From positions 372,001 through 436,000 of the forward strand of contig JAWWNJ010000168.1 in the NCBI GenBank assembly GCA_037176885.1: DNA of 64,000 bases, read 5' to 3'. Positions within the stretch are counted from its first letter, which is position 1. Each line of letters opens with the position of its first letter. Shown piece after piece: positions 23,356-35,666 of this stretch. The notes under the pieces were generated by a model that saw only the letters and a program-made list of their open reading frames with translations, was not told the origin of the DNA and did no database searches. Source of the DNA: Favolaschia claudopus (taxonomy: Eukaryota; Basidiomycota; Agaricomycetes; Agaricales; Mycenaceae). Made by a program: the position numbers and the translations under genes.

Positions 23356-24126
23356 TCTGTCTCTTCAAATTCTTCTTAAGTTCTTGTGAGAGAGGTGTCC
23401 TTTCGAGACTATAGACAAGCTATTTATGTGGTTTGAAAATTTCAATCGCAGCGAGCTTTATACTCTGATTTTTCAGTGGTGAATTAAAGGATTTGTCAAA
23501 ACGCATTTGTCGGGGGATGGGAGTTGATGGAGGCCGTTTCGCCGGGGTGAGCTTTTGGGTTTGATTGAGCGGTAACCGGTTGGTGGGCGGATAACGGTTG
23601 GTGTGCGGTAAAGGGGTTTGGGTGGGGATATTTTTGGGATTGGGAGGCGTGGAGTGCCCATGGGAGGAGGTTTGTCGATGTCAAGGGGGTTTTGGGGCGC
23701 CGAATCGCCGTTTCCGTATTATTTTATTGTTATTGTGAGTATTTTGGTTCAATAACCAGATTTCCGTTGGCTTTGCGGAGAGAGTTTGAGGAGGAACAGG
23801 TTGGTCAAGCACCTTGTGAAGGGAACGAGCGGTATCTACGAGAGGCAAATCCGAAATTCACTTAGACATTGACAAAAAAGGAAATTTACTGACGCCTATG
23901 ATCCAAAAAAGGCAACATCGCGCTCATTCGAGTATCTGGCTTGCAGTGAGCATGAAAGTTTAACATGTGATGAGAGAATGTATCGATACAAGTGCGTCGT
24001 GGTACAAATGGTGTGTACAGTGGGTATTTTGGTCCATGGATCTGAGTCCTCGGCAAGCCTCCGACTCTAATGCAGCATCGAGCGGCGACCACCCGGCTCC
24101 CATTCCGGGTGAATCAAAAGGCAAAG
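23356..24126. other. Intergenic, no gene recognised
   Basis: The region between two minus-strand genes holds AT-rich and GGTTTGGGTGGGG-type sequence and only short frames. Nothing supports a gene. Confidence 0.55.
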
Positions 24127-25806
24127 TCAGGCAGTATTAATCCGGCTAGGAATCCGAGTTTCGCGAAACACAATGTCGGTCTCTGATAGTACAGCTGTGG
24201 ATTCCATCCTTGTCCACCGGTCGACGTCCCGGATGTGAAGGATTATTCGGGTAGATAGGATGCTGTGCATTACTGAGAGAAATCTATGAGAATTTCAGGT
24301 GAGTCGCGAATTATTCAAGAAAGAAAGTTTTGAAGATGGAATTGATTGAACATACACTAGGAGGAAGAAGAAAACATGCGTGCCGAGGCCTTGTAGGTCT
24401 GTTTGAGGAATTATGGGGCTCTCGAGGATTAGGACGTTTAGTAATGATATAGCTGGATGGAATTGAAATTGGGGAGGTAATTAGAAGTGATGAGACAGAT
24501 GGCTATGGATACTCGCCAGATAATACGATGTAGTAAGTGATTCCGTCGCGATATAGAATATTTTTCAGCGGGCTTTTCAGATGCCGGTGTCTGTTTATGC
24601 CCAGCCAGAGGGTGTATGCCATGATATCTTTTCAATTCGAATTTTAGGCTGCGGTCGGTGGTGAAGAAAGAGGAAGAGAGAGAGCTGCGTACTGGTGTCG
24701 TATGAAAGGACCAGGATGAATGGCATTGTGAGGATCACTTTGTTTCCGGATGCGAGATAGCAGCCTGGGATGCCTGCGAAAGGAGGGGGTTCGTCTGGAG
24801 AGTTGGTTTTGTATATATATACGTGCAACTGAGGGGCGATTTTGAATTGAAGCTTACAGACTGCACTGCGGAAGAATAGGACGACCAGGACAATGCAGAC
24901 GCAGGTACCGGACTGGGTGGGATCGGCGAAGTGAAGGATTTGATTTGGGTGATGGGACCGAGTACGTACCGCCCAGAGGGAGAGGAATATAAATAAGACG
25001 TAGCGGTTGCAACCGCTGAGGGCGTAGGTTCGGACGACCAGGATTACTGATTGGAAGTTTTGAGAGGTTCATTTTTCTTGAGAGATGTGGCACCGACCTT
25101 CGGCGACCGAGATTCCCACAAAGATTGACCCTGCTCCAGAAATTGATTCATATGTTGTTGTGTCAAAGGCAGGCCGAGAGAAACATACATGAGATGGCTT
25201 CGTGTAATCGAGAACAGTGCTTTTGTGAGTGTGAGAGATGGTTTTGGAGTTGAAGATGTAGTGGTTATACTTACTTTTACGGCGATATGCGGGGCCATTG
25301 AATCTGTGCATTTGTGAGTTAAACATATCTGAACGCAAGCCTGAGGGTGTTCGAGGGAAATCGTTACAATATAATGCCATCGGAAGGTCAACGACTGCGG
25401 AGTATCGAGACACGAGGAAGAGGATTTTCGTGAGAGACCATTGGGATGCCCAGATCAGGGATACCTGAAAAGAGTTGAGCCTGATATGTATGTACCATGA
25501 TGATGAGAGATCGGGTAGCAATACTACCACTCACCTCTCGGTCGAACGTCAGGATGTAGTCGTAGACCTGATGAAGGTCAAGGTCAGTAAAAGTGTATGG
25601 CGAATTTAATACCGTTCCAGTTTGCTTACCCAAAGCATCGCGCTGGAAACTTTTCGCTTAGGATTCAGCGCTAAGCGCTAAATTCGGGACAAGTCGGCTG
25701 ACCTTGCATGTACTATTGTCGTTTGTTCAAACCGAGCAAGGAGGGAGATGAGTATAGTGCGTACCCGAACGATCTGGTAATAGTAGACCACGGTGGTGTT
25801 TTCCAT
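24127..25806 (-). CDS. DUF6533 multi-pass membrane protein
   Basis: Basidiomycete-specific membrane family of unknown function; 345 residues from 11 exons on the minus strand: 25806-25703, 25642-25630, 25567-25535, 25464-25368, 25303-25275, 25197-25098, 25046-24970, 24912-24693, 24627-24517, 24452-24356, 24283-24127. The family signature is WVYDYILTFDREVSLIW, followed by LTKILFLVSRY, YSMAPHIAVK, VILVVRTYALSGCNRYVLFI, IPGCYLASGNKVILTMPFIL, LYRDGITYYIVLSAISLLNV and VMHSILSTRIILHIRD. About seven hydrophobic segments are present. Exon 2 has just 13 bp. The ninth intron (24516-24453) must use a GC donor (GCGAGT) to keep YYIVLSAISLLNV in frame. The fifth-to-sixth exon join (at 25275/25197) is the least certain. 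I rely on phase and remembered family pattern. Confidence 0.78.
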
Positions 25807-26287
25807 GGTGGGTCGAAGGCGAGCGTCAGGGTGAAGGGCAAGGGCGCCAAACTCGTTCGTCCGTTCGTTATATCTGCGCTCAGCATACCGCGGGAATGGT
25901 GGGTAAGTATAGATAGTTGAGACGCATACCATTGACCATTGACAGGATATATACCGAATCTTACATCACCTCGAATTTAATGCCGCATAGCATAGGAATC
26001 GGATCGCGGTATGTTGTTTGTCGTTCGCAAAGGTTGACAGCTCAAATTCAAGTTCGCATGCTGAGTCGAAGCGAAGCACAGAGACGAAAACAGCGGACTC
26101 GGGACTGGGTTGATTTGGATTTGGATTTCGTGAGGAGATGGAGATTGTGATGCAATTGCGTTCATGCTGTAACGGGCCGGAGAGATGCACCCCCGACGAC
26201 GACACACAAGACACATTAATCCGCAGGCAATTTGCAGTTCTAATACAGGTGGAAACATACTATAATACAACGCCGATCAAGTCATGA
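25807..26287. other. Intergenic between two minus-strand genes
   Basis: Upstream region of the DUF6533 gene and 3' flank of the ArfGAP gene. Overlapping short frames on both strands have no motif. Confidence 0.5.
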
Positions 26288-27616
26288 TCACTTGAACCCA
26301 CCCCAGAGATCTCCGAACGCATCATCCTTCTTCTGCGGTGGTGGGGCTGCCGGCGTCGAAAACAGATCAGTGTTGTTGTTCGCATTCGCATTATTCCCAC
26401 TTCCTCCGCCGGCAGAGACCATGCCGCCCCATACGTTGTTCGTATCAGGGACACTGCCGAACGGGCTTTGTTGTTGAGCGGGGGCGCCCCAGAGGTTACT
26501 TTGTTGTTGCGGGGCCTGCTGGGGTGCGGACCAGCCTGAGGATGCGCCCCACATGCCCGTGCCGTTGGAGCCCATCATGCTCTGCGTCTGCATTTGCGCG
26601 GGCTGCTGCTGCTGCTGAGCCCAAGGACTCGGCTGTTGCTGGAATTGCCCAAACGGCGGAGAGGCCATTTGGGGTGCAGCGGCGGCTGGTGTGGAGAAGA
26701 GCGAGAGGATGTCTTGTTTCGCGTTCTTTGGTGCGGGGGGAGGGGACGCTGAGGCGGCGGGGGCGTGGAAGTCGAGGGAGAAGAGGTCCTCCTGGGGTGC
26801 GGGTGGCGCGGGCGCGGGGGCAGGCGCAGCGGCGTGCTGCCCAGGGGGAGGCTTGACGAGTGGGGCTGTGGTGCGTGTATTTGGGGCGTGGCCGGCGGAA
26901 AGTAATTGGCGGGCTTGGGGTTGTTTACTGACGGTGGAGTTTGAGGCGTGCGGGGGCGAGGGGGTGCCCCAGCCGATTGGGTCAGGTGCGGTTGAGGGTG
27001 CTGGTGCTGCTTCTGCAGAGGGTTCCGCTGATACGCCGGCTTCGGAGTCCAAGACGGAGGGATCGGGAGGCGGTGGTCCGTCGAGCGCCCACCGCCGCGA
27101 CTCGTACTTGGATCGAATGAAAGATTCCATTTTACTGCGCCGGCAGGTGAGCGATTGCTTCAGCATTTTATCAGGACACATACTGGTCTGGCGGCTGGTG
27201 GCCTTGTTTGAGATGTGCCTCCCAGTACAAATTTGCAAGACGATTTCCCCACTTTTGTATACTCTAAGACAACAATGCACAGTTGAGTGCGAAGGCAGTG
27301 ATTCAAGGTGGATTGTAACCGACCTGCATCTGTTCTGGAGTCCAGGTATCGAGGTCTACCGACTTGACTTTGCTGATATGAGTGCCCATTCCACGATGAA
27401 TGCCTGAGCATCGAATGCAGAGGAAAACGCCGAGATTCCATGAGGCCCAGCGCGGGTCTGTACGCGAATAAGATTTGAGATCGATATGAGGGTGTACTAG
27501 TAGTGGGACGTGCCATTGCGCTTGCAGTCGGCGCAAACTTTATTGTCTGCGCGCTTGACGAGCTCTCGCAAGGTTTTCGTAAATCTATCGGTAGTCGCCT
27601 TGTCTTGTCGGGACAT
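26288..27616 (-). CDS. ArfGAP-domain protein (SMAP/Age2 type)
   Basis: GTPase-activating protein for Arf small GTPases in vesicle budding, 387 residues. Exons on the minus strand: 27616-27514, 27457-27324, 27263-27184, 27134-26288. The ArfGAP zinc finger reads CADC, sixteen residues, then CIRC ([19 protein letters not shown]...), with the arginine-finger region [20 protein letters not shown] and then [14 protein letters not shown] and [11 protein letters not shown]. The rest (about residues 130-387) is Pro/Ala/Gln-rich with [18 protein letters not shown] and NTDLFSTP peptides resembling clathrin/adaptor-binding motifs, ending FGDLWGGFK. Intron 1 keeps the CX2CX16CX2C spacing only if a GC donor (GCACGT, 27513-27508) is used. 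It is divergent from the Nic96 gene with 200 bp between starts. Confidence 0.88.
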
Positions 27617-27816
27617 GGAAGTGAGAGAAAGAAAGTAAGACCGAGTTCGTGACTTGGGCTTGTTTGCCATCAACGTGGGCTCTCGTCCTTCACCACCACC
27701 TCCCTCACCCACCCTTTTACCCTCAAAACCGCGTTTATTTCGCGTCAACGATCCCAGTGAATTGTATACTCCTTGATTCTTCACCAACTTGCAGGGCCGA
27801 CTTGTGTCTGACTATA

Positions 27817-30776
27817 ATGGCCTCTGAACTTTCCGCGCTCTTGACTTCCTCGAGAAATCTCACTTCCAATTTATCGCGACCTGAACTTCCCGCTGTCCGC
27901 CTTTCTCTTGACCAAGTAGAGGCCCAATCTCGGCGCCTTGTATCGCGCCAACCAGGCACATCAAACGACACAGACCGCGCGTTAGTACTCTGCTGTTTGC
28001 TTTCTGTAATTTGCTTCATTTCTTTACACCAGAAACTATCTCTTAGCTCAAGCACATGTCGACGCCTCTGCACTCAGCAGCTCAATTGCCCATCTAAATA
28101 CTTCGACAACTTTCTCGCCACTCCAACCTCTTCAGGATACCGACGTCGCCGGCTACCTTCGCCATGCTCACGAGCAAACTCTCATCTCCACTATCGAGGA
28201 GGGTAGGAAGGAGACTCAGGAGCAGTTCTACCGCACACTAGAGGAACGTAGTCGACGAGACTGGGAAGCCAAGAAAAAACGCGTGTTCGACGAGCTTGGT
28301 GGACGCGTTGGCGGCGACAACAAGGCCATCGCTGAACTCAAAAAGAGTTTCCATGGGAAAAGCAGCCTGGCCTCAAGCGTTGCGCCCAGTCTCACACTGC
28401 AGATGCAGAGCAAGATGATGACATACGACCGCGTTATAACCGAGTTGAATGCTGCTCGCCTTCGGGGCACTTCCTATCCTATAGTGCATGCCCTCATTCG
28501 CGCGTCGCTTGACGTTGCTCCCGATGTATGTAGCCGAAGTCTGATATTATTCGATGGTCTTTTAATCGCTCTGTGCAGCCCCGTTCTCTACAAATCACTC
28601 AAAACTTTCATATTCTCGCCAAGATTACCGGTGAACCACCGGCGCTGCCTCCCATCGAACATGCCAGCGCACACATTCTCAATGCGCAAATTCTTGAGCG
28701 CAAGCATGCTCGTGTGTATCTGGGCAACCAGGAGACGCGCGAAGCAGCTGATTTGCGGCGTCAAATTGCTCGAGGGGCGCGTGAAGCTTTGGAAGAGCAG
28801 TATTGGGATGTGCTGGAACGAACGGTGCAGTCGCGGCCGAATGAAGCTCAATTGGGTGGCGACCCGAGTGTGGCAAATAAAGTGCGCGCTTTTCTTTTTG
28901 TGAGGTATTACAAGAATGGAGAATGGGAGGAGCGCATTGAGGCAAGTGGAGAATAATTTCACCTTGACACTGGGATTGACAGATTTGTAGCTGGTGGCTG
29001 GCCAGCCGCTGTGGGCTCGCCTATTTTTCCTTGTACGGACGGGACACTATCACGAGGCTTTGGAGGAAGCCTTACAGTTTCAACAAGCCATCGAACACCG
29101 TGAAGCTAGTTTCATCAGCTACTTCAAAACATGGATCGAGTCGCCTGATCGACGGTGAAAGCATCCTCGTTTTTCTTCGATTCTGTACTTACATACACTC
29201 TTTCAGCTTGCCTCGACAAAATCGTGACAATCTGCAGTCCGTGTATAACGCACACATGCTGCACTCCTCCACCGCCGATCCATTCAAACTCGCGCTCTAC
29301 AAGCTGATGGGCAAGCTCGAACCTTCGCGCCGGAGTGTCGCGAGCGTAACCTCGACGACGGAAGATTGGTTGTGGTTCCAGCTCGCTATGGTGGACGAGG
29401 AGGAAGATAACGGCCTGCGCGGGCTTGCGGAGGTTTTGTTGGGTTATGGCGAGCGGCAGTTTGATGGGCCACCGAATCAGCAAGGTGCGAGGCGCGGCGT
29501 GTGGGCCGGCGTACTACTTATGTGCGGACAATTTGAACGCGCGGTTGCGGCGTTGTGGGAGCATCAAGAGACGGAAGTCGAGGCAGTCCATTTAGCAATT
29601 GCTTTGGCTTACCATGGACTGTTACGGGTCCCGTCAAGGGCCGAGACGAGCGATATGACGCCCCGTGAGTTGGCTGGCACATTCGAATAATTTGAGTCAT
29701 TTTTAATTGATTTCACAGTCTCGCTGTCCCCTGTGAATCCTCCGGCGTTGAGCTTGTCGACGTTGGTGTGGCGTTATGCACGGCAATTCGTCAAGATGGA
29801 CGCGAAGGAGGCGTTGCAGTATGTGTACTGCGTTGGTCTTTGCTCGGACCAGGGCGCTGTTGGGCAAGAGCAAATTGAGAATGCCTGGGAGCTTGTGCGA
29901 CGCATCATCGTGCTCGGCAACAGCGGACCTGCATGGGAGGAGCTCGTGGGTGGATTTAGGCCAGACGGAACGCGATTTGTGAATTCATTTCGGTTTTTTT
30001 ATCTTATACTTCTCTGACCATTTGCTTCCAGAGCGGCGTTATTGAACAGGGCTCGTCTCTGCTTGGTCTGCGGGATACACGAGAATTCAACGAACATATT
30101 CTCATTAAAGCTGCGCGGCATTCGGAAGAGAACGACCGGATACCTGAAGCGATCAAGCTGTATAATCTTGCGGGTGATTATGGGACGGTCATTTCTTGTC
30201 TTGCGCAGGCGCTCGGGAATACGGTTGCGATGCCGACGCCGGATGAGAAGGCGAAGACGATTGAGCGGACGGCGGCAGATATTCTGCGACATTATGAGCG
30301 CACGAATAGGGCGGTGGGCAAGGACCGTGATGCAGTGATACGCCTGCTTAGGGTTCGGGAGGCCGTTGAAGCCAAACAGGCGGGGAGACCCGAAGTTGCT
30401 CTCGATGTGAGTTGGTTCTCGTAGAAAGCGAACGCGTTGATGATCCTCCTTTTAGATCATGGAATCTACCGACCTGATCCCGTTGGACGGCGACGTGGCG
30501 AAGATTACACGTCGGGCGGAAGAATTCAAAGATCTCCACGACGCATTGCAACGCAGTCTGCAGACGTACCTCCCATTGACCATGGAGGCTCTCGCAGGCG
30601 TGCATCAAAAGACCAAAAACTCGCTTGGGCCGGCGGATGCTACGCGACAGATGTCTCTGTCGGTTTTGCGAAAAAAATCGCGGTCACTCATGGTGTTTGC
30701 GGGGATACTCAAGTACCGTATGTCGCCCGACGTGTACTCTTACCTGGCACGATTGGATGTAGAAATTGCGTTGTAA
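27817..30776 (+). CDS. NIC96: Nucleoporin Nic96/Nup93
   Basis: Scaffold nucleoporin of the inner ring, linking the Nsp1 complex to the pore; 865 residues, near the yeast length of 839. Exons: 27817-27980, 28033-28525, 28579-28941, 28991-29154, 29207-29664, 29719-29978, 30032-30406, 30456-30776. The N-terminal part (residues 1-150) is polar with coiled-coil-like SLDQVEAQSRRL and HEQTLISTIEEGRKETQEQF. The alpha-solenoid begins near residue 160. Recognisable stretches are YDRVITELNAARLRG, GQPLWARLFFLVRTGHYHEA, QQGARRGVWAGVLLMCGQFE, LSLSTLVWRYARQFVKMDAK and EAIKLYNLAGDYGTVISCL. Intron 3 starts with a GC donor (GCAAGT at 28942), the consensus for GC-AG introns, and no GT alternative keeps the frame. 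Sec31 follows only 71 bp downstream on the same strand. Confidence 0.9.
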
Positions 30777-30847
30777 CTTTGGATTATGTAATAGATCATG
30801 TGCTGGATCGTATACACGTCGCATACTTTTTACTCTCGTTCTCGTTC

Positions 30848-33800
30848 ATGAAGCTCAAGGAAATTCACCGCACCTCGACCTTTGCGTGGTCCCCCGCCGC
30901 CGAGCTCCCTTTGCTCGCTACGGGCACCGTCGCCGGCGCCCTCGACGAGTCCTTCAGCGACGAGAGTCAGCTCGAGATATGGGCACCGGATTTTCTCGAC
31001 AGGGACGAGTTCAACCTTGGCGGCGCTGGAGAGAAAGGTCCACGAGGGACTGTTAAGGATACTGCTCGTTTCAATCGTTTGGCCTGGGGATCTGTTGATG
31101 CAGCCCGTCCGCGCGGTGTTATTGCAGCGGGACTCGAAAACGGCGAGCTGGCTCTCTGGGATCCTGCAAAAATCCTTTCGGCGGCGGACGAGTGCGTCTT
31201 ATCGTTTTGCTGAATAGCGGGATCTGACTTGTGAATTAGTTCCCTCATTTTGCGCAATTCTACGCACACTGGCCCCATTCGCGGTCTCGATTTCAACCCA
31301 ATCCAGACAAACCTCCTGGCGTCTGGTGCCGTCAGTGGCGAGGTGCGTTGTTATCCTATTTGCTCTATATCCTGTAAACTTTGCGTCCACAGGTCTACAT
31401 ATGGGATCTCAATTCCCCTGCAAAACCGTATACTCCGACTCCTGGAGCGCGTTCGACCAAACTCGATGAAATGACCGCCGTTGCATGGAATCGTCAAGTT
31501 CAATATGTTCTTGCAGGTGCTAGCAACACCGGCTACACTGTTGTATGGGATTTACGCGGGAAGCGCGAGGTTGTCGCGTTGACGTATGGCGGTGGGGCGT
31601 CGGGAGGCGGGATGAGTGATATTAAATGGCATCCCGATAATGCAACAAGACTTGTCACCGCTTCTGAAGACGACCAGTCATCTATCATTATGCTCTGGGA
31701 CCTTCGCAATGCGCGTGCTCCTGAGAAGGTTCGCATGACGCACCATTTCCCTATTTCCCAATCTGCTGTCTAATTTGGATTTCCTTTTTGTTTGATAGAT
31801 TTTGACTGGTCATGAGAAAGGCATTCTCTCTCTGTCCTGGTGCTCGCAAGACGCAGACCTACTTCTCTCCTGTGGGAAGGACAACCGCACCTTGTGCTGG
31901 AATCCCCAGACGGGTGAAGCGCTTGGAGAGCTTCCCCGCGCTCAGAATTGGGCTTTCCAAGTCGACTGGTGCCCCCGCAACCCCGACCTCTTTGCTGCCG
32001 CTTTCTTCGACGGCACAATCGGCTTACACTCCCTTCAAGGCACGAACGAATCTGCCGCAACCACCACCTCCGAAGTGGCTGCCCACGCGGCTTCTGGTGC
32101 AGATATCTTTGACTTGCAGCCGGGAGGTACTGCAACCAGCGCCACTGGCATGCTTTCTCTATCCCACCCGCCCAAGTGGTTCCGCCGCCCCGTTTCTGCC
32201 TCCTTCGGTTTCGGAGGGAAGCTTGTCAGTGTTTCCAACCTCGCCGGCCCTTCCGGAAAGCATCAGAGTGCCTCGGTGCATTTGCGAACTGTACCCATCG
32301 AAGATGAAGTCGTCGACAGGGCCACGAAATTGCGGGAAGCACTCGACAGGGACGTGGGCTCGAAGGACGGCGAGTCGGCAGTGTCTGCCTGGGCGAGCGA
32401 GCAGGTCAAGGACGGTGACGCCGAAAGCGGATGGAAGGCTCTACTCAGTCTCTTCAAGACTGACTCGCGTGAAGAATTGGTGGCTTTGCTTGGATTCGAA
32501 AAAGCCGACATCGAAAGAAAAGTCCGAGAAGCCGTTGAGGCATTGTCCTTGACTAGCGACGGCGACGCTACTATGAAAGTGGAGGAATTGGAGCCCACAG
32601 CTCGCGAGTCGGTCGTTTCGTTCGCGGATCAGGAAGAAGGCACAGGCAGCGAAAAGGCACCTTCTGAGGTCAGCGCTGCTACCAGCGTCAGTGTAAGCGT
32701 CACTTCGGGGACGACCACTACTGCTAGCGAGTCCGAGAGCACTACGACTGCCCCAAGCCTGTTTGGAGAGGAAAACGCCGCGGCTGCGGATGGTGGAGAC
32801 GGCGGAGCGGATGCTTCCGACTTCTTCAGTACCGTCGTGCCCCACACCAACTATCAACTTGACTCGTCGGTTGCGGCCACCGTTGGCTCACGCCCTTCAT
32901 CAGCCGCCTCTGAGAAGGGTGCTGGCGCATTCAGCATCTACCCCGCTTCTGCTTCGCCAACCGACCGGCTTATCACTCAAGCGCTTGTACTCGGCGACTT
33001 TGATTCCGCAGTCAGCCTTTGCCTAGCGTCCGCGCGTTATGCCGATGCGATCTTGCTCGCGGTGCGCGGTGGTCCCGCACTCCTGCGCCGCACGCAGGAT
33101 GCGTACTTCGCGTCAACACTGACCCAGCAGGGAGGGAATGGGGGTAGCGGACGCGTACTCCAGGCGGTCGTGAATGCTGACCTCAGCGACGTTGTGCGCA
33201 ATGCGGACGTCAAAGAATGGAAGGAAGTGTTTGTCGTTCTATGCACTTTTGCGGGCAAAGAAAAGGGCGAGTTGTTTGAAGGCTTGGTTGAAGAGCTCGG
33301 CGGAAGGCTTGAAACTCAAGGAAGGCGCGTCGCTGAAGACGAAGAGGATGTTGACGGGAAGGTGTGGAGGAAGAACGCAACTCTCGCCTACCTGGCGGCA
33401 GGGAAGCTTGATCGGCTCGTCGGCATCTGGGGTGAAGAAATGGCAGAGGAGGAAGCGAAGGCGCTCGAGGGTGGGGTAGGAAGCAGCTCGTCCGTTTATT
33501 CGGCTAGAGCGCGTGCATTGCAGACGTTTATCGAGAAGGTGACCGTGTTCCGGGCCGCTACCGGCTACGTTGATTCCGACCTTACCACTACGTCGGAAGA
33601 GGAGACAACTTTCAAACTTGCGGGCTTGTATGATCGATACTACGAGTACGCGGCATTGCTCGCTGCTCATGGCCTCGTCGACGAAGCCGTCAAATTCTTG
33701 GAGCTCACCCCGTCCGCATACGGCGATGCCTCCGTGAAGGGACAGAGGGAAAGACTCACGAAAGCCAGCTCCAAGGCGGCTGCTCCTCCCCCAGCACCAC

Positions 33801-35464
33801 AGCCTGCAGTTCAGACGCGCCAGACAGCTCAAACGACAGTACGAGGAGCATACAACAACTTCCAAACTCCCGTGCCGGCGCAGCAAGCACCGCACTACGT
33901 TCAGCAAGCCGCCGGGCAGTATGGTCCTTCCAGCGGGACATATCAACCCCCTGCGCCGTCTGGCCCATATGCCCCCTCTGGACAGGCGCAAGCGCAGTCG
34001 AATTCGTACATCGCTCCTGCTCAGCCAAATACATTCAGTCCCGCGGGCCAGGCAAATACTGGACGAGGTTACCCCGCCTACAGCCCTCTCCAACCTCTCA
34101 AGCCGACCGGTCCATCTTACGGTCAAGTTACGGGTATCAGCGCTCATGGAAACGGTAACGCTCAGCCGCCGCCCATGCAATCACAGATGGTCGCCCCGCC
34201 GCCTCGTGGCGGTTCATTGGCCAACCTTCACGCACCACCGCCGCCTCCTCCTAAACGTGACGCAGGGGGTTGGAACGACGCACCGGTCTTCATCAACAAC
34301 TCGCGCTCTACTCCCCCAAGTACGCTGAAACCCGGAGCCATCACTGCGCCATTCCCCAACTCCATGCCCGCATCGCCTGGCTTCAATGGCCCGACGTCTC
34401 CATACCTTACCCAAGGGCAGCCCCAAAGCATTCCACCTCCCCCGCGTCCTGGAAGCGTGCAAGCAGGAGCTCCGCCACCCATGAGAGGGATGCCCCCGCC
34501 AGGAGGCAGACCGCCCTCAGCTGCCCCCCCGCCTCCTTCGCGTTTGATGTCTCCTCCTCAAGGGCCGCCCCAAGGACTAGCAGGCGGAGGTCCCGCTCGA
34601 TTGCCGACTCCCAGTCAATACGCCCCGCCGCCGATGCGCAGCGGTCCCACTCCAGGAGCTCAGCAACCGCCTCCAAACTTCATGCAGTCCCCTCCGCCCC
34701 CAGCGCAGCAGCAGACTGGACCGTATGCTCCTCCCGCTGGTGCCCAACAGCCTGGACCGTATGGACCTCCGCAAGGCGCGCAACAGCAGCCTGGACCTTA
34801 TGGACCTCCGCAAGGTGTGCAGCAGCAGCCTGGTCAGTACGCGCCTCCTCCCGGGTCGCAGCCACCAGCCGGTCAGTATGCCCCCCCTCCAGGTTCTCAG
34901 CAGCGGCCTGGACCTCCGCAAGGTCCAGGTGGTCCCCCACCTCCTCCAGGCGGACCTCCCGCTCCCGCTCCTGGTTCCGTCGCCGCCGCTCGTGCCCCGC
35001 CCAAGGGACCGCCACCCCCGAAATATCGTACGTGACCTTTTCCTTCTTGATGCGCCTTTGACTTATTATTTCTTCACAGCTCCTGGTGATAGAAGTCATA
35101 TTCCCGACGCGTCGCAACCTATATTCTCTGTCATCTCGCAACAACTTGCGCAGATGCGACAGACGACACCGCCTCAGCAGAAACGGCTCGTGGATGACCT
35201 GGAACGCCGAATCAATCCTCTTTTCGATGCACTGAATTGCGAGACGTTGTCACAGTCGGTTGTCGAGCAGTTACTGGTCCTCACTAATGGTAAGGTTTTT
35301 CGGCTGCTGCTATTTGATTGTGTGCTGATAGAGTCGCAGCCATGGAATCGCGCGACCGTCAAGCAGCGCTAGCCATTCACGTCGATCTTTTGACGAGAGG
35401 GTCTCAGACGGATGATATTGGGATGTGGATGTCGGGGGTGAAGCAGCTCATCATGCGGCTGTAA
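30848..35464 (+). CDS. SEC31: COPII outer-coat protein Sec31
   Basis: Outer-cage subunit of ER-derived COPII vesicles, pairing with Sec13; 1448 residues. Exons: 30848-31191, 31240-31342, 31393-31728, 31799-35027, 35080-35289, 35340-35464. The N-terminal WD40 propeller (about residues 1-340) starts MKLKEIHRTSTFAWSP and includes SGAVSGEVYIWDLNSP, GYTVVWDLRGKREV, SSIIMLWDLRNARAPEKILT and LLLSCGKDNRTLCWNPQTGE. The helical domain follows (ALVLGDFDSAVSLCLASARY, then LAYLAAGKLDRLVGIWGEEM). From about residue 800 comes a Pro/Gln-rich linker with tandem PYGPPQGAQQQPG-like repeats (DNA about 34700-34930), which binds Sec23 in homologues. The C-terminus is a helical segment (DDLERRINPLFDALNCETLS). Large minus-strand frames over the linker are shadows. 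Confidence 0.93.
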
Positions 35465-35666
35465 TTTATAAAACGCAGAGACGATTCGTAGGGTATGTAG
35501 AAAAAACTGACAGCGTCCGACGGCTACACTACATAGTTCGATTCTTTCTTCCTTTTAAAATATTCATGACAGGTTCTTTCGTTCTTGGAGCATTGCATTA
35601 GGTGACCTATTATATCCGCAGGTGTGAAGAAAGGTATTATACTACAAAGGGAGGGGGAACTCTAAA

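Noticed and set aside
26338..27407. Two + strand open frames of 172 and 238 codons
   Set aside because: They are antisense to the Pro/Ala/Gln-rich tail and the middle exons of the ArfGAP gene.
33239..35144. Long minus-strand open frames
   Set aside because: They are antisense to the Pro/Gln-rich part of Sec31, whose + frame has clear family motifs and phased introns.
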